Position numbers and translations under genes: made by a program. The notes under the pieces were generated by a model. That model was not told the origin of the DNA, searched no databases, and worked only from the letters and a program-made list of their open reading frames with translations. Of a stretch of DNA of 64,000 bases, positions 1-10,954 are shown one piece after another (position 1 is the first letter of the stretch; every line of letters begins with the position of its first letter). This DNA comes from Capra hircus (Eukaryota; Chordata; Mammalia; Artiodactyla; Bovidae), in the NCBI RefSeq assembly GCF_001704415.2, contig NC_030831.1, positions 44,686,134 through 44,750,133 on the forward strand, given 5' to 3'.

Positions 1-180
1 GCAAGTGATACATCAGGCCTGGGTGATGAGACTTTAAATTTTTATCTCCTTTGTGCTAATGCCACCAGCTGTTTACTTTAAGCCTTAGGTCCTTGATTTG
101 TTTCACCTATAGTGCAGGTTTCTTGTGGTATAATGAGTTAGCTTAGAAAGTGAGTGGGAAACCCCATTTCCAAGCAGGCA

Positions 181-209
181 TGGGGGACAGGGGTTGGTGG
201 GGAGGGGGG
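181..209 (+). other. G-quadruplex-prone G-rich tract
   Basis: Several closely spaced runs of three to six G on the + strand, separated by 1-5 nt, fit the usual four-run G-quadruplex pattern. Its function is unknown. Confidence 0.45.
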
Positions 210-234
210 CAGGAAGCAGTTTTGAGAGGCTTGG

Positions 235-345
235 TCCTGAAAGGCCACTGACATGACCTTGGGTAATTTAGTACCTTTGATTCTGATCTGGAAGATGAAA
301 GGGTTGGACTGTTCTCTCTAGCTCTAAAGGTTGTGTTTTGAGATA
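235..345 (+). repeat. MIR-like SINE fragment
   Basis: It contains a decayed form of the MIR core, 'gaccttgggtaatttag', followed by a 'gatctggaagatgaaaggg' stretch, in the order expected for a + strand MIR. It is old and heavily diverged. Confidence 0.45.
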
Positions 346-589
346 CATGGATCAAACATACTATTATTCTAAACTTTCCTTAGAGATACAATATGGAGAA
401 TTTTCCTTCCTAGTATGCTGGTTCTTATAACTCATTTTATTTTGTAGAGTGTTTTGCATTTTTGAGAATTTGCCCATCTTGTTTCATTTATTCTTACCAC
501 ATTCTTTAGAGAGGTTGACCATGAATGATTTTTATGTCTTCTTCTTTTAAGACCATTCTAACTTTCAATACCTTAAACAGTCCTAGCCC

Positions 590-945
590 AGACCCTCCTC
601 AGGGACCTTGCACCTGCTATTGCCTTGTCTGGAGCATGGTTCTCTGCCATCATGTAACCTGCTTCTTGTCATTTGGTTTGGTCCTTTGTTGGTTTACTAA
701 GAGGGCCCCCTCAGTTGAGGTCCCCATTGCCATTGCTCTTATCACATTGACCTGTTTTAATTTTTTCAGAGTATTTATTGTCACCTGAATTATGAATATC
801 TGTTTATATTACCACTGTCTCTCCTTTCTGGAATTTAAGCTCCAGTAGAACTGTCTCCCCTGCTCCCATTGTATAACAAACAACCTAGAGCAGTGCTTAA
901 TATTATAGCACATAGTAGGAGCTTAAAATCTGTTGGCTGAAGTCT
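590..945 (+). repeat. L2 LINE 3' end
   Basis: The tract resembles the L2 3' region: 'cagggaccttgcacctgc' near the start, 'aatttaagctccag' in the middle, and the terminal 'gcacatagtaggagctta' motif. It is non-coding and ancient. Confidence 0.6.
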
Positions 946-949
946 GTAT

Positions 950-1060
950 CTTATGAGGAATTTAGTGACTTGCTCAAGATGACATGGTCAATGAGTAGCT
1001 GAGATAGCACCAGAATTCCACTTCTGTTTCTCCTATCTAACTGCTCTTTTCATTTGATAT
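950..1060 (-). repeat. MIR-like fragment, antisense
   Basis: The segment 'gtgacttgctcaagatgaca' followed by 'aatgagtagctgagat' is a decayed antisense MIR core. It directly abuts the L2 fragment upstream. Confidence 0.4.
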
Positions 1061-2049
1061 TATGCTGCCAAAATGTATGCATATTTATACCTGGGAATTC
1101 CTGATGACTACTGATAAAATTTAAATGATCTTGAGACATTTGTGTGAAACGGAAATGCATTTGTTAAGGGAAATGAGGAAATCCCTGAGGCTTACACCAT
1201 GCAGCTTATGATAGAACTTTACAATCTATGTACTTTGTATATTCAACATCAATCATCTCATATTTGTTTAACTCGTTTTTAAAGGAAGCTTATTTTAGGA
1301 GCACTTTCAATATTTTTTATTGACGATGTTTGGATTTTCACATATATAAACACACTGTCATGCACACACACTTACAAAAGAACATAAACAATGACATATG
1401 GGTTAGATTCCTGGTCAAGCTGCAGAGATTTTCTTTCCGACAGAAGCTCAAAGGGCTTCATGTGTGAGACTGTTACACAAAAGGCATTGCTAGGGCATGG
1501 CTATTTCCTCGAAAATCTGCCTCAGAGGTTACATTTGCAGTATTTCCTTAATGGCCCAGTTTCCCTCAGTTACCCATTATGACTCTATCAGCTTACTGGA
1601 ATTTGTTTTGGGCATTAGGATGACATCTTGAATGTCACCTAGATTACTTCTTAATTATTTATTTTATTTAGTGCTGTGTGAAGCTAATTGCCTTCATTTG
1701 CCTTGCATTTTCTCTTTTCAGCATTAAGGAGATTTCCTCTGGGTAGAAATTTTTGAGCAAGGCAATGTTTATTAATTTCACAATCTCTGGACTTTCCTGT
1801 ATCTTCACTCAGCCTTCCTCTCTCCGTTAGATCCCAGATATTATTAATCAATTATTTCAAGACCATTGTCCATATACTTGTTGATGTTAGTTGTGTTCCT
1901 CCCCTGTGTTATCTTTTTCTTGAGATGTAAGATTCTCAATAGCATGTGGCATTTCTGGTTAGGCATAAATATAATTTCATCAAAGGACAGGTTGGCGTTG
2001 ACTTCCTTCATATCTTTAGGAATACATCAGAGGTTAGCTTTCAAATTGT
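1061..2049. other. Unassigned AT-rich DNA
   Basis: No repeat, RNA gene or exon is recognised here. A short CA-rich patch lies near 1360-1375. The open frames at 1391-1582 and 1866-2081 show no domain and are of chance length. Confidence 0.4.
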
Positions 2050-2405
2050 TGTGCATGAGAAGACTCTTGAGAGTCCCTTGAACTGCAAGGAGATTAAATC
2101 AGTCAATCCTAAGGGAAATCAACCCTGAATATTCATTGGAAGGACTGATGCTGAAGCTGAAGTTCCAGTACTCTGGCTACCTGATGCGAAGAGTCGACTC
2201 ATTGGAAAAGACCCTGATGCTGGGAAAAGATTGAGAGCAAGAGGAGAAGGGGGCAACAGAGGATGAGATGGTTGGATGGTATCACCGACTCAATGGACAT
2301 GAGTTTGAGCAACTCGGGGAGATACTGAAGGACAGGGAGGCCTGGTGTGCTGCAGCTCATAGGGTTGCAAAGAGTCAGACACAACTTTGTGACCAGACAA
2401 CAAGA
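2050..2405 (+). repeat. BovB (RTE) LINE 3' end
   Basis: This is the sense-strand 3' end of a BovB element. It covers the C-terminal part of the ORF ('gctgaagctgaagttccagt', 'ctacctgatgcgaagagtc') and the characteristic terminal 'gttgcaaagagtcagacaca' ending in an ACAACAA tail. It is 5'-truncated and no reading frame survives through it. Confidence 0.85.
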
Positions 2406-2786
2406 GTTTAGCCACTTAGGATTTTGTCAGTGTGGCCTACTCAAACTGAAAGGATGGTGTCATTGTTCTACAAATACACTTCCATAGTGCTCCACCCTAA
2501 ATCAAAGAATTACCTATGTTTGTTCAAATCGAACACGTTTCTAGTTCTTTCTCCTCACTTATTCTCCCAAGAGTTTCTTGTTACTTCCCCCGTTTTTATA
2601 TATAAACTTCTGTAGTTCTATGTTTCATGGGGTCCTTCTTCCTCAATGTCGTTTCTATCTATCCATGTCACGATTGATTTTTCAGCGAGGCCATTGAGAC
2701 TTGAAGAGATGTATCCATTTGTCCCACTCTTTATTTCTTGTCTTTAAGCCAGCTTCCTGTCTGTGACAGAGCATCTCCTTTATTCT
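2406..2786. other. Unassigned DNA
   Basis: Unique-looking AT-rich sequence between a BovB tail and an L1 insertion. Nothing is recognised in it. Confidence 0.4.
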
Positions 2787-3674
2787 CTGGAAATGCAATA
2801 TATGTTTTTAAACTTTTTGTTTTGTATTGGGTTATAGTCATTATCACTGTTGTGATAGTTTCAGGTGAACAATGAAGGGACTCATCCATACATATACATG
2901 CATCCATTCTCCCCCAAACTCCCCTCCAATCCAGGCTGCTGTATAACATTGAGCCAAGTTCCATGTCCTTTACAGTAGGTCCTTGTTGGTTATCCATCTT
3001 GAATATAGCAGTGTGTACCTGTCCATCCCAAACTCCCTAACTATCCCTCCCCCCATCCCTGGCCCTCTGCCTGTACCCCAGCAACCATAAGTTCATTCTC
3101 TAAATCTGCAAGTCTCTTTCTGTTTTGTAAGTTCATTTAGATCATTTCTTTGTAGATTCCACATATAAGGGGTGCCATATGATATTTCTCCTTCTCTGTC
3201 TGACTTACTTGACTCAGTATGACACTCTCTAGGTCCAGCCATGTTGCTGCAAATGAGATTATTTTATTCTTTTTAAGGGCTGACTGATATTCTGCTATAC
3301 ATACGTACCACGTCTTTTTCCATCACTCTGTCAATGGACATCTAGGTTGCTTCCATGTCTTGATTATTGTAAACAGTGCTGCAGTGAATATTGGGGTGCA
3401 TGTATCCTTTCGGATTATGTTTTTCTCCAGATATATGCCCAGGAATGGGATTACAAGGTCATATGGTAATTCTATTTTCAGTTTTTTAGGGAACCTCCAT
3501 ACTGTTCTCCATAGTGGCTGTACCAGTTTATGTTCCCACCACAGTGTAGGAGGGTTCTCTTTTCTCCATGCCCTCTCCAGCATTTATTGTTTGTGGATTT
3601 TTAAATGATAGCCATTTTGGCTGGTGTGAGGTGATATCTCATTGCTGTTTTGATTTGCACTGGAAATGCAATAT
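2787..3674 (-). mobile_element. 5'-truncated L1 with perfect 15-bp TSD
   Basis: An antisense L1 body (about 2802-3659) carries the artiodactyl L1 3' UTR and the last part of ORF2. It is bounded by identical 15-bp repeats 'ctggaaatgcaatat' at 2787-2801 and 3660-3674, the target-site duplication. The body is only about 860 bp, so insertion was strongly 5'-truncated. The clean TSD suggests a moderately recent, ruminant-lineage insertion. Confidence 0.85.
3323..3583 (-). pseudogene. L1 ORF2 C-terminal remnant
   Basis: A 86-codon open frame inside the L1 above encodes a piece of the ORF2 protein C-terminal region. The segment 'KKLKIELPYDLVIPFLGIYL' and the later 'AALFTIIKTWKQPRCP' match the well-known conserved L1 ORF2 tail (established family knowledge). 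The endonuclease and reverse transcriptase domains are absent because the copy is 5'-truncated, and the frame stops before the natural C-terminus. It is a dead fragment with no independent promoter and not a cellular gene. Confidence 0.8.
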
Positions 3675-5989
3675 TTAATAATTATTTGAAAGGTACAGAG
3701 CTGACATCCTGGGTTTCCCCTGTATATACAAACTTACTGACTCACATAAAGAACAAGGCACCCCAGCCTTTCTTTGGTTAATATTTTTATCAGCCCAAGT
3801 TTAGACCTAAGTTCTAACGCACATAAAAATACAAACACAGAATTTTGGGGCTCTTTGATTTTTTTTTTTCCTGGAATTATATAATTTTCCATACCACCTG
3901 TTTATGATATCACTGTGCACTGTTACACAATCACAAGCAGAAGTTATTAGCCAAAACAGAGGGGTAGAGATACTGTATGGAACTAGAAAATTTTACTTTT
4001 GGAAAAATAATCTTCATAGTAAAGAACAATGAAAGCAGGCAAGGTCAAGACCCCATGTAGGATCTATGGGAGGATATAATGTGTTTTGAGCTCCAAGACA
4101 ACATTAACTCCACTTGGCAGAGCAAAGCTATCCATGGTGGTAAGAAAACTTTTTTTTGACACCATTCACATATTCTCTGAAGATTCAGGGCTTTCTTCTT
4201 TCCTCCTGCCACCAAGAAGTTGTTCAGTGGCACAGGGCTGGAGAAGCATATGGGGCCAGAGGAGGTGGGGGTTTGTACTGAGCTCCACTTGATTTACTCA
4301 GGCAGCTGAGTTTGTCAAGGAAATGTGTTCATATCTGTCAGCTGTCATGTTGAAATGCTCCTGTCATGCTGTCTGTAGCTTTCAGGTTCTGACCCTTCTC
4401 TCGAGTTTGCCGTCTACGAGGGAAGCTTACAAAAGATGGTTTGGGTTCTAGGAAGGGAGGGCATTTTGAGTTGTTCCCTGGGAATCAAGACTTTTACAGA
4501 CTTCGAAGCCCTGTCAGTCAAGTCCTGATGGTATGGAGTAATGTACAAGATAATTTAGACTTCTCTCTTTAGGAATGATTTTATTTATGAGGAGATGAGC
4601 AAGTAGAGCACCAGGATGAGAGAAGGCGTCACTGTGTAACAGACTCGTCTCCTTAGTTATGGTGATAGAGCTTAATTCAATAGAGTACATGGCAGTAATT
4701 GGAAGGCTATTTCATTTATATAGCATCTGTCAGCCTAAGGAACTGAGTACCCACAAACAGGTACTGCTTTCCTTCTTGGAAAAATGCTGCTGAGTCAAAG
4801 ATGGAGCTGAGGCAAGGCCTGGAAGCTGCCTGAGCCACAGCTGAGTGAACTATGGGGTAGCCAGATGGGGGCAGGCACCCCTTACTTTGTGAGACAGGTG
4901 ATTACTGAAAAGATATGTAGAAAGTTGAGCAGTTTTTTGGAAGTCAGTTCTTTAAAAAAAACAAAACGCAATGTCTTAGAGGTTGGCCATTTAAAGATAA
5001 TGTGGGAAAATTCTTCTTTAAAAAAAGAAGGGAAAGAAGAAATAAAGAGCTTGTAATGTGAATAAAGACCTCTGGTTTCTCTCTCTTCCTCTTTTGGGCT
5101 TGTATACGTTCATTTTTTTTTTGTCGAGACAGGAACAGAACTATGTCTTAAAGATCAAAGATAAACTGCAGCCCCAGAGGGTACTTTCCCAGGTAATGTT
5201 AGGTGGGAAAAAACCCTCAAGCTGTTGAAGGAAGTTCACCTTCAGGAGTATAGGATCTTAGTTTCCATCTGGCTCCCAGACAAGCTGGTTGTGATGGTGG
5301 AGAGAAGGTGACCCCTTCTCTTGAGCAGATGTGAGAAGAGGCTGCCTCCATCCAGAACCTCTGTCCAGAATAGCTAGAGGTAGAGATGGGAGAGGAGTTG
5401 ATCCAATGATTTTAGGAAACAGTTTATAATTTCTGATTCAAATTATGATGTTCCTGCAGGGCAGCTGCCTTGTTCCCTTGGAGAACTCTCTGTGTGTACA
5501 AACCTCCTCCATCTATGCTTCTGTTTTCTCTTGATGAGGACCCTGTGGAAGGCCTCATGGGATTTTAGGTGGCAGGAGATGTTAACAGAGTGAATGGCAA
5601 AGAGCCTGGAAGCAAGCCTCTCCCCCCATCCACTGGTCCCCTTGCTCTTATAGTATTCTGTAGAGCTCCATGACCTCATCTTTGCAATATTTTAATCTGC
5701 TTATGTTGTTATTTGTCCTGTGAGAAACACTGGTAAGAAGGAAGCAGAATTATTTATGGAAAAGGCAAACATTCAGCCCTAATTTAACTAGTGAAATTTT
5801 TAGCCATAAAAATGATCATATAAAGACACAAACAACTCCCCAGTCGAAGGAGATGGTCTCCCCCCATATTTCAAAACAAATAGTTAAGAAAGTCTTCTGT
5901 CCCTTGGATCGCATGTGATCAGTGGTAGGTTTTGTTCAGGGACAGTGGATAAGAGGAGAAAAAGGATTGTGTGGAAGGAAACATGGAGT
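3675..5989. other. Unassigned DNA
   Basis: About 2.3 kb in which I recognise no repeat, RNA gene or coding exon. Short poly-T/poly-A runs occur at 3859-3868, 4149-4156 and 5113-5121. The frames of 62-78 codons lack recognisable domains. Confidence 0.35.
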
Positions 5990-6125
5990 TTGTTGCTGCT
6001 TTACTAAAAATAGCTCTGTGACCTTAGAGAAATCACTTAACTTTCCCATTCCTCCACTTTTCTCTCTGAAAATGAAGGATACAATGGTTGTTGGTGACTT
6101 TCTAGCTCAGTGTTTCTAAGGTTCT
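5990..6125 (+). repeat. MIR SINE fragment
   Basis: It has the MIR core order: 'agctctgtgaccttagagaa', 'atcacttaactttc', then 'ctgaaaatgaagga'. Diverged, sense orientation. Confidence 0.5.
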
Positions 6126-6985
6126 AAAATTTAAAGCTGCACAAAATCTAATTTATCTGAATAATCTTTCCTTTCTGTGTGTTTCCACAAGTACAAATAT
6201 GTGCTCTTGAATCTGACTTGATTCAATTTATGGAGAATGTAGGAAAAAGAAGACAAGATCTAAGTTTTCTTCCGGATAGTAGTTGGCGGGGTGGGGTTGA
6301 GGGAGAGGGGGGTCCTTCAGTAGAGTTTATCCTTGGGCTGCTTCCATTTCATTTAACACCTTCAGTGCTGATAATCCTGTGTGGGTGGCATTTACCGCCT
6401 CTCTCTTGCTCCAGTTTTATTCTTCTTGTCTTAAAAAGCAAACAGGAGATTTTATTTTCTAGTGAATCTCAATAGAGAAGTGGAGAAGTAGGATGGACAC
6501 TGCTTTCAGCAAACCAAGTCTGTCCCAACCTGTAAGCATAGTAGACTAACTCCGCCCACATTCCTGAAATTTAGCAAAGCTAACTCTGACACGCCTGGTT
6601 TATGTTAGTTTTATTTCTGAAAGTACTTTTCCACACTGATTCCTCCTGATAAGGCTTGCCTGGGGCTGCTTTGCTGGCCCTGGGAGAGTCAGAAGTCATT
6701 GTGTGACAAACTGTGTGATCCAATTCACTGGACAAACCCAGGAATGATGTAATTTACCCAGATCTATTCTTTAAACCAAATCTCCACCCATTATGAGATT
6801 TTTCTTCTTTCTCTTTTGAATCCTGGTGGCTGCTGCCCAGATGACTGTTCTGTGATCTCTACAGGAAGAACAGTCTGAGTTTTATGTGGAAGAAATAGCT
6901 ACATACCCCACTGTCAGTTTCTCTGGTAATCATTTTTGCTCTGAAAAGGGGGAATTGGAGTACTTTTGTACTTTTGGCTCAGCTT
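6126..6985. other. Unassigned DNA with a G-rich tract
   Basis: No exon or repeat is recognised. At 6288-6312 the + strand has runs GGGG, GGGG, GGG and GGGGGG with short spacers, which could form a G-quadruplex. Confidence 0.4.
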
Positions 6986-7275
6986 AAAGAACAAAGAGAA
7001 GGCAATGGCACCCCACTCCAGTACTCTTGCCTGGAAAATCCCATGGACAGAGGAGCCTGGTAGGCTGCAGTCCATGGGGTCGCTAAGAGCCGGACATGAC
7101 TGAACGATTTCATTTTCACTTTTCACTTTCATGAATTGGAGAAGGCAATGGCAACCCACTCCAGTGTTCTTGCCTGGAGAATCCCAGGGACGGGGGAGCC
7201 TGGTGGGCTGCCGTCTGTGGGGTCGCACAGAGTTGAACATGACTGAAGCGACTTAGCAGCAATAGCAAAGAACAA
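6986..7275 (+). mobile_element. Bov-A2 dimeric SINE with 9-bp TSD
   Basis: Two Bov-A monomers lie in tandem: the first starts 'gagaaggcaatggcacccca', the linker is 'ttcacttttcactttcatg', and the second starts 'gagaaggcaatggcaaccca'. It ends in a degenerate AGC tail. The flanking 'aaagaacaa' at 6986-6994 and 7267-7275 is the target-site duplication. Two open frames of about 100 codons on the - strand run through it and are not genes. Confidence 0.9.
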
Positions 7276-7699
7276 CACAACAGCAATATTAATTAAAAAA
7301 AAAAAATCCTCAGCCAAATCCATGTTTGGCAACAAGTATGACTCAGTTCTCTGCCCTATGGGGCACTCTGAAAGACAAAAGGCAAGTCTGAGGTACTGCA
7401 TGCAATGTATTAGTCCCACATGGACTCAGGTTTACAAAGATCTTGTTTGCTGAGCTCAAGGTATTTATTAGCCACTCATTAATGTTCTTTTTTTGATTAT
7501 TCAAAGCCACTAGAACTTTTGATCCATGATAGCCCGTGTAGTCCCACTAAGATGCCATAAACCCATGCAGAGCCTGAGAACTGCTCTTCCAGCTAACATG
7601 GCAGCCACATTCCAGTACACGTCAGACTTCCCTGCGCTTTTTTAACTCTTTTGAACTTGATTCCCACAGTCCATTCACAGAACTGCAGAACATAGCTCT
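7276..7699. other. Unassigned DNA
   Basis: An A-rich run at 7292-7307 follows the SINE. No exon or repeat is recognised in the rest. Confidence 0.35.
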
Positions 7700-7860
7700 T
7701 AGCATTGTCTGTATAGGAGATCACTTGGGGACCCTTTAAGAACTAGGATTCCTGAATCTGACTGCTCCCTGCCCCCGCCAGAGTCTGTTTATTGGTATGT
7801 GCCTGTTATCTGGACACTGAGGTTTTTAAAGGATGTGTGACCTATGTTGAGAACTGCTGT
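7700..7860 (+). repeat. hAT-Charlie (MER20/MER5-like) remnant
   Basis: The pattern 'gagatcacttggggaccctt' followed by a pyrimidine-rich centre and a terminal 'tgttgagaactgctgt' resembles short non-autonomous hAT-Charlie elements. It is old and the assignment is approximate. Confidence 0.5.
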
Positions 7861-7989
7861 CCCAGAGGCTCCAGAATAGTCAGAACTTCTTGCCTCAGAG
7901 AATTTTATGTTTATTTGGTGAGGTAAAATGTACATCCCTTAAAAGAGACCACTCTGAAGAAATATGTAACCTAGATAAACTGTCAGAAT

Positions 7990-8140
7990 ATTTGTTTCTT
8001 CAAACATATTTATTTATTCAATAATGTATTTATCCAGAAATATTGGTTGAACACCTAACACGTGCCAAACACAGTTACAGACTCTAGGGTACAGAGGGAC
8101 AAAGCTAGTAAGGAATCTGCTTTCATAGAGTTCTCAGACG
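7990..8140 (-). repeat. L2-like fragment, antisense
   Basis: The segment with 'atttatttattcaataatg', 'ggttgaacacctaacacgtg' and 'ccaaacacagttacagac' matches the antisense L2 3' end (ATTTATTGAGCACCTACTATG type). Diverged. Confidence 0.5.
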
Positions 8141-8477
8141 TTCAAGGACAGTTGAGTTGCCCGTGGGCTAGGGAGACTTTAGTGGACAAGTTACTCTGGA
8201 GGCAGGCCTGGAAGGTTTGATGGAGGAGAATGGAATAGTGGTTCTTTCCTGAAGCTAGAAAGAAGACAGGAAATTTAGCCACAAGACATTAGACCAATTG
8301 GGAGCTTGTGATTAAGGTGCCTGGTACATGGCTTTGCTCTTCTGTAAGTTTTACAGTGGAAAACACATGAGTTTTGATGAAAATATGCAAATTACAAATC
8401 TTTAGCATCTTGAAAGAGGATGTCAGATACACACCTTTGAACTTTCTTCCTATTAATATATTGTGGCAGGGTAAGAC
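8141..8477. other. Unassigned DNA
   Basis: Possibly a further decayed antisense L2 (a 'ggaggcaggcctggaaggtt' patch). No exon is seen. Confidence 0.3.
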
Positions 8478-8478
8478 A

Positions 8479-8944
8479 TTCCAGAACAGTGGTTCTCAAT
8501 CAGGGTTCAATTTTGCCTCTTCTACCAGGAGATATTTGGCAATGTCTGGAGACATTTTAAAATACTTATTTATTTGACTGTGCTTGGTCTCAACTGTGGG
8601 ATCTTCAATCTTTGTTGTGGCATGCAGGACCTTTAATTGTGGCATGTCAGCTCTCAGTGGCAGCTTAAGATATACCTCACTAGCTAGGTGAGTGGGTTCT
8701 AGCTAGGGATTGAACCCAAGCCCCCTGCATTGGGAGCATGGAGTCCCAGAAAATGGACCACCAGGGAAATCCCATGGAGACATTTTTGCTTGTAACAACC
8801 AGGGTGGAAACGCTATGGCATCCAGAGAGGTAGAGGCCAGGGATACTGCTCAACATTCTACAAGGCACAGATCAGCGTTCCCAACAAAGAAGGATCCAGT
8901 CCCAAATGTCAGAAGTGCAGCAGTTGGGGAATCATATTCTAGAG
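8479..8944 (+). mobile_element. hAT-Charlie DNA transposon, interrupted by a SINE
   Basis: The left part (8487-8558) begins 'cagtggttctcaatcagggt' and contains 'ggcaatgtctggagacattt'. The right part resumes after a SINE with 'gtagaggccagggatactgc' and ends near 8936. The two parts form one non-autonomous hAT-Charlie element. The flanks 'ttccagaa' (8479-8486) and 'ttctagag' (8937-8944) fit the 8-bp NTCTAGAN target preference of this group. The exact family name is not certain. Confidence 0.75.
8547..8786 (-). mobile_element. CHR-type tRNA-derived SINE nested in hAT
   Basis: The insert (8559-8774) reads, on the - strand, from an A-box-like 5' end ('gggatttccctggtggtcca') through a B-box-like 'gggttcaatccc' to a TAAATAAA-type tail, typical of artiodactyl CHR SINEs. 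It is bounded by identical 12-bp repeats 'tggagacatttt' at 8547-8558 and 8775-8786. These duplicate host hAT sequence and prove the insertion order. Confidence 0.85.
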
Positions 8945-9504
8945 ATAGAAGAAATTGGAGAAAGGCTTCCTGCGGGATATTCCTCTTACTGCAGTGCCTG
9001 TTACTGTAATTCCCCCCACCCCATCACACACACCCCTGTGCATACCCTCATAAATAAAACATGCAAATCAGTGTTGTTTTGAGTTTTCCCCCACCAGTCC
9101 TAGGGGAGACTTGCATCTTCCAGAGATGGGGGACATGTTCAGGATCTCCATACCTCCCTCAACTCACAGTCTTTCCCTGAGCTTTCAGTACTTTGGAGAA
9201 ATTCCCATAGAGAGGGAGAGTTGCCCCTGCTTTGCCCTTGCAATTTCTTGCTCTGTTTTAGTAGTATTTGGGCTTTTCCCAGTGTAAGGCTGAAATTGAA
9301 ACGTTGACTTTTTTTTTTTTCCCCCGCTCTGGGGACCAGAAAGAGCTAACAAACTCCTCCGTGGACATTTAGAAGTTCTAAATAAAGTTTTGGGCCAGGT
9401 CTTGAAAAGTACAAAGTGATGTCCGCTGGGGCAGGCCTGAGGTGGTGGGTGGGGGGAGGCAGCAGACTGCTCACCAGCACTTTGTCTTCTCATAATGCAG
9501 ACTG
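8945..9504. other. Unassigned DNA
   Basis: Contains a T-run/C-run at 9308-9325 and a G-rich patch near 9442-9458. No exon is recognised. The 125-codon - strand frame 9185-9562 has no domain and crosses into a MIR. Confidence 0.35.
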
Positions 9505-9715
9505 AGCCGTGGTTTGGAGGAGAAAAACCTGCATTTGAGTCCTCTCCCTGGCTCTTAACCATTCTATTTTGGGCAGATCATTTATTCCCTATTTGCCTGT
9601 GCATCATCATCTGTAATCTGGAAATGTACTGCTCACTGGGGGCTGCAGAAACATTCAATTTAATGGGTTTACCGACATATAGTCGGGCTTAACAAATGGT
9701 AGCTTTTATGGTGTT
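9505..9715 (+). repeat. Near full-length MIR SINE
   Basis: The order of MIR landmarks is kept: 'gcatttgagtcctctccctg', 'ttttgggcagatcatttatt', 'catcatctgtaatctggaaa', and a 3' end 'cttaacaaatggtagct'. Diverged, sense. Confidence 0.65.
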
Positions 9716-9933
9716 CCCTATGAATGCAGAGGATAGATCTGGGCGACCCCAACACCCCAAATATATTGTCGTGTTGGGAAATGAAGAGGCTCGGCTCGTT
9801 CTAAAATAAGGAGGAAGGATATAGTATTTGTGCAAAAGAGAAGATACGAATGTCTGCACGTGTTCCAGTCCGATTTTAGGTTGCATCCAATTCCCCCATC
9901 ATGGAAGGAGCAGAAGGAGCCCAAGGGCAAGTG

Positions 9934-10180
9934 CGGCCTGGCTGGGAGACGAAGTCGGAGCTCTACCTGCGCGTACCTCCCAGGAAGCCAGCAGCCCACG
10001 CGGCAGAGCCAGCACGGGACGGCTTCCAGGGCTGCTGGCTTGTGGCCTTCCCCTTGCCCACTGCCCTGCGCCAGTTGCCCACGCTCCTTCCCTCTGCCCA
10101 CTGGGCACTGGGCTGCATTAATTGTCGTTTGCCTGACCACTTCCCCCTCGCACTCTGCCCGCCCTGCCGCCCCCCCTCCG
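9934..10180. promoter_or_regulatory. Small CpG-rich tract (candidate CpG island)
   Basis: About 16 CpG dinucleotides by hand count in roughly 247 bp of about 65% GC, in a window where CpG is otherwise sparse. The tract is not one of the ruminant SINEs I recognise and lies just downstream of a MIR. Several open frames cross it on both strands (for example - strand 9718-10287, 189 codons). High GC removes stop codons, so the frames are weak evidence for coding. It could be an alternative promoter or first exon, an enhancer, or an unmethylated orphan island. No TATA box or start site can be assigned by eye. Confidence 0.45.
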
Positions 10181-10689
10181 CTCACCACACATACAGAGCA
10201 TGAATATCCTTTTTGATGTTGGCTAATGTTAGAAGTTTGCCTCCTACTTTTTTCTCCTCCCAAAGGAGAACAACCTGAATACCACACACAGTGTTATCTC
10301 GCTTTGACTTTGAAGAGGAATTTCTCCCCTTAGGGCTCTATTCCTGGTGTAGCATAATCTAAGGAGAAAAAAGTTTATCCCAGGGAAGCCAAATCAGCCA
10401 AGAGTTATTCAGTGTCTGACTGCCTGTTATATTTAGAAACGACAGAGGCGAGCTTTAAGAATGCTCAGAGCCTGCCAACACCGCGTGGTCCTCTTTGATT
10501 CCTTCTGGTTACTTGGGGTGGCCAGATGAACAAAGAGGCTCCCTTAGCCTTGGGGTGTTTACCTGACTTATTATTTGGGTTTGATAGATGGGAGATGAAG
10601 GAGAAATGAAGCTATAGAATATTATACCCATGGAATTAAAGGCTGGGACTTTCAAATCATCGAATGTCCAAACCTCTTCCCTTTGCCAT
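10181..10689. other. Unassigned DNA beside the CpG tract
   Basis: No repeat is recognised. Motif-like AT-rich pieces ('agcatgaatatcct', 'gttggctaatgttag') follow the CpG tract and could belong to the same regulatory element. This is inference only. Confidence 0.3.
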
Positions 10690-10775
10690 TGAATGTGCTG
10701 AACTGGGCATGGTTTGACCCTCTGAACTTCAGTTTTGTCATCTCTAAAATGAGGAGACTGAACTTGCTCAATCCT
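10690..10775 (+). repeat. MIR-like fragment
   Basis: The segment 'tctgaacttcagttttgtca' then 'tctctaaaatgaggagac' is a MIR core fragment. Confidence 0.45.
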
Positions 10776-10784
10776 CCTGAACCT

Positions 10785-10945
10785 TGACTATGCACTGGGA
10801 TCGTGTGGGGAGTTTGTTAAGAAAATAGAGCTAGCGACTGCCTGACTAGAGTTTCTGATTTACGAAGTCTGGGGCACATTGGGCATCTGCATTTTCTCAG
10901 TGCTCCTCAGGTGATTCTGATTTCCAGCCACGGTTGCCAATCACA
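10785..10945 (+). repeat. hAT-Charlie (MER20-like) remnant
   Basis: The pattern 'accttgactatgcactggga', a central 'gagtttctgatttacgaagt', and the 3' 'cctcaggtgattctgatttc' fits a short hAT-Charlie element. It directly precedes a second one. Confidence 0.55.
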
Positions 10946-10954
10946 GGGCCAGAT

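Noticed and set aside
7129..7419. 96-codon - strand frame
   Set aside because: It is mostly Bov-A2 sequence plus an A-run.
9718..10287. 189-codon open frame on the - strand as a gene
   Set aside because: It runs through the CpG-rich tract where stops are rare, competes with frames on both strands, shows no domain, and its ends lie in MIR-adjacent sequence.
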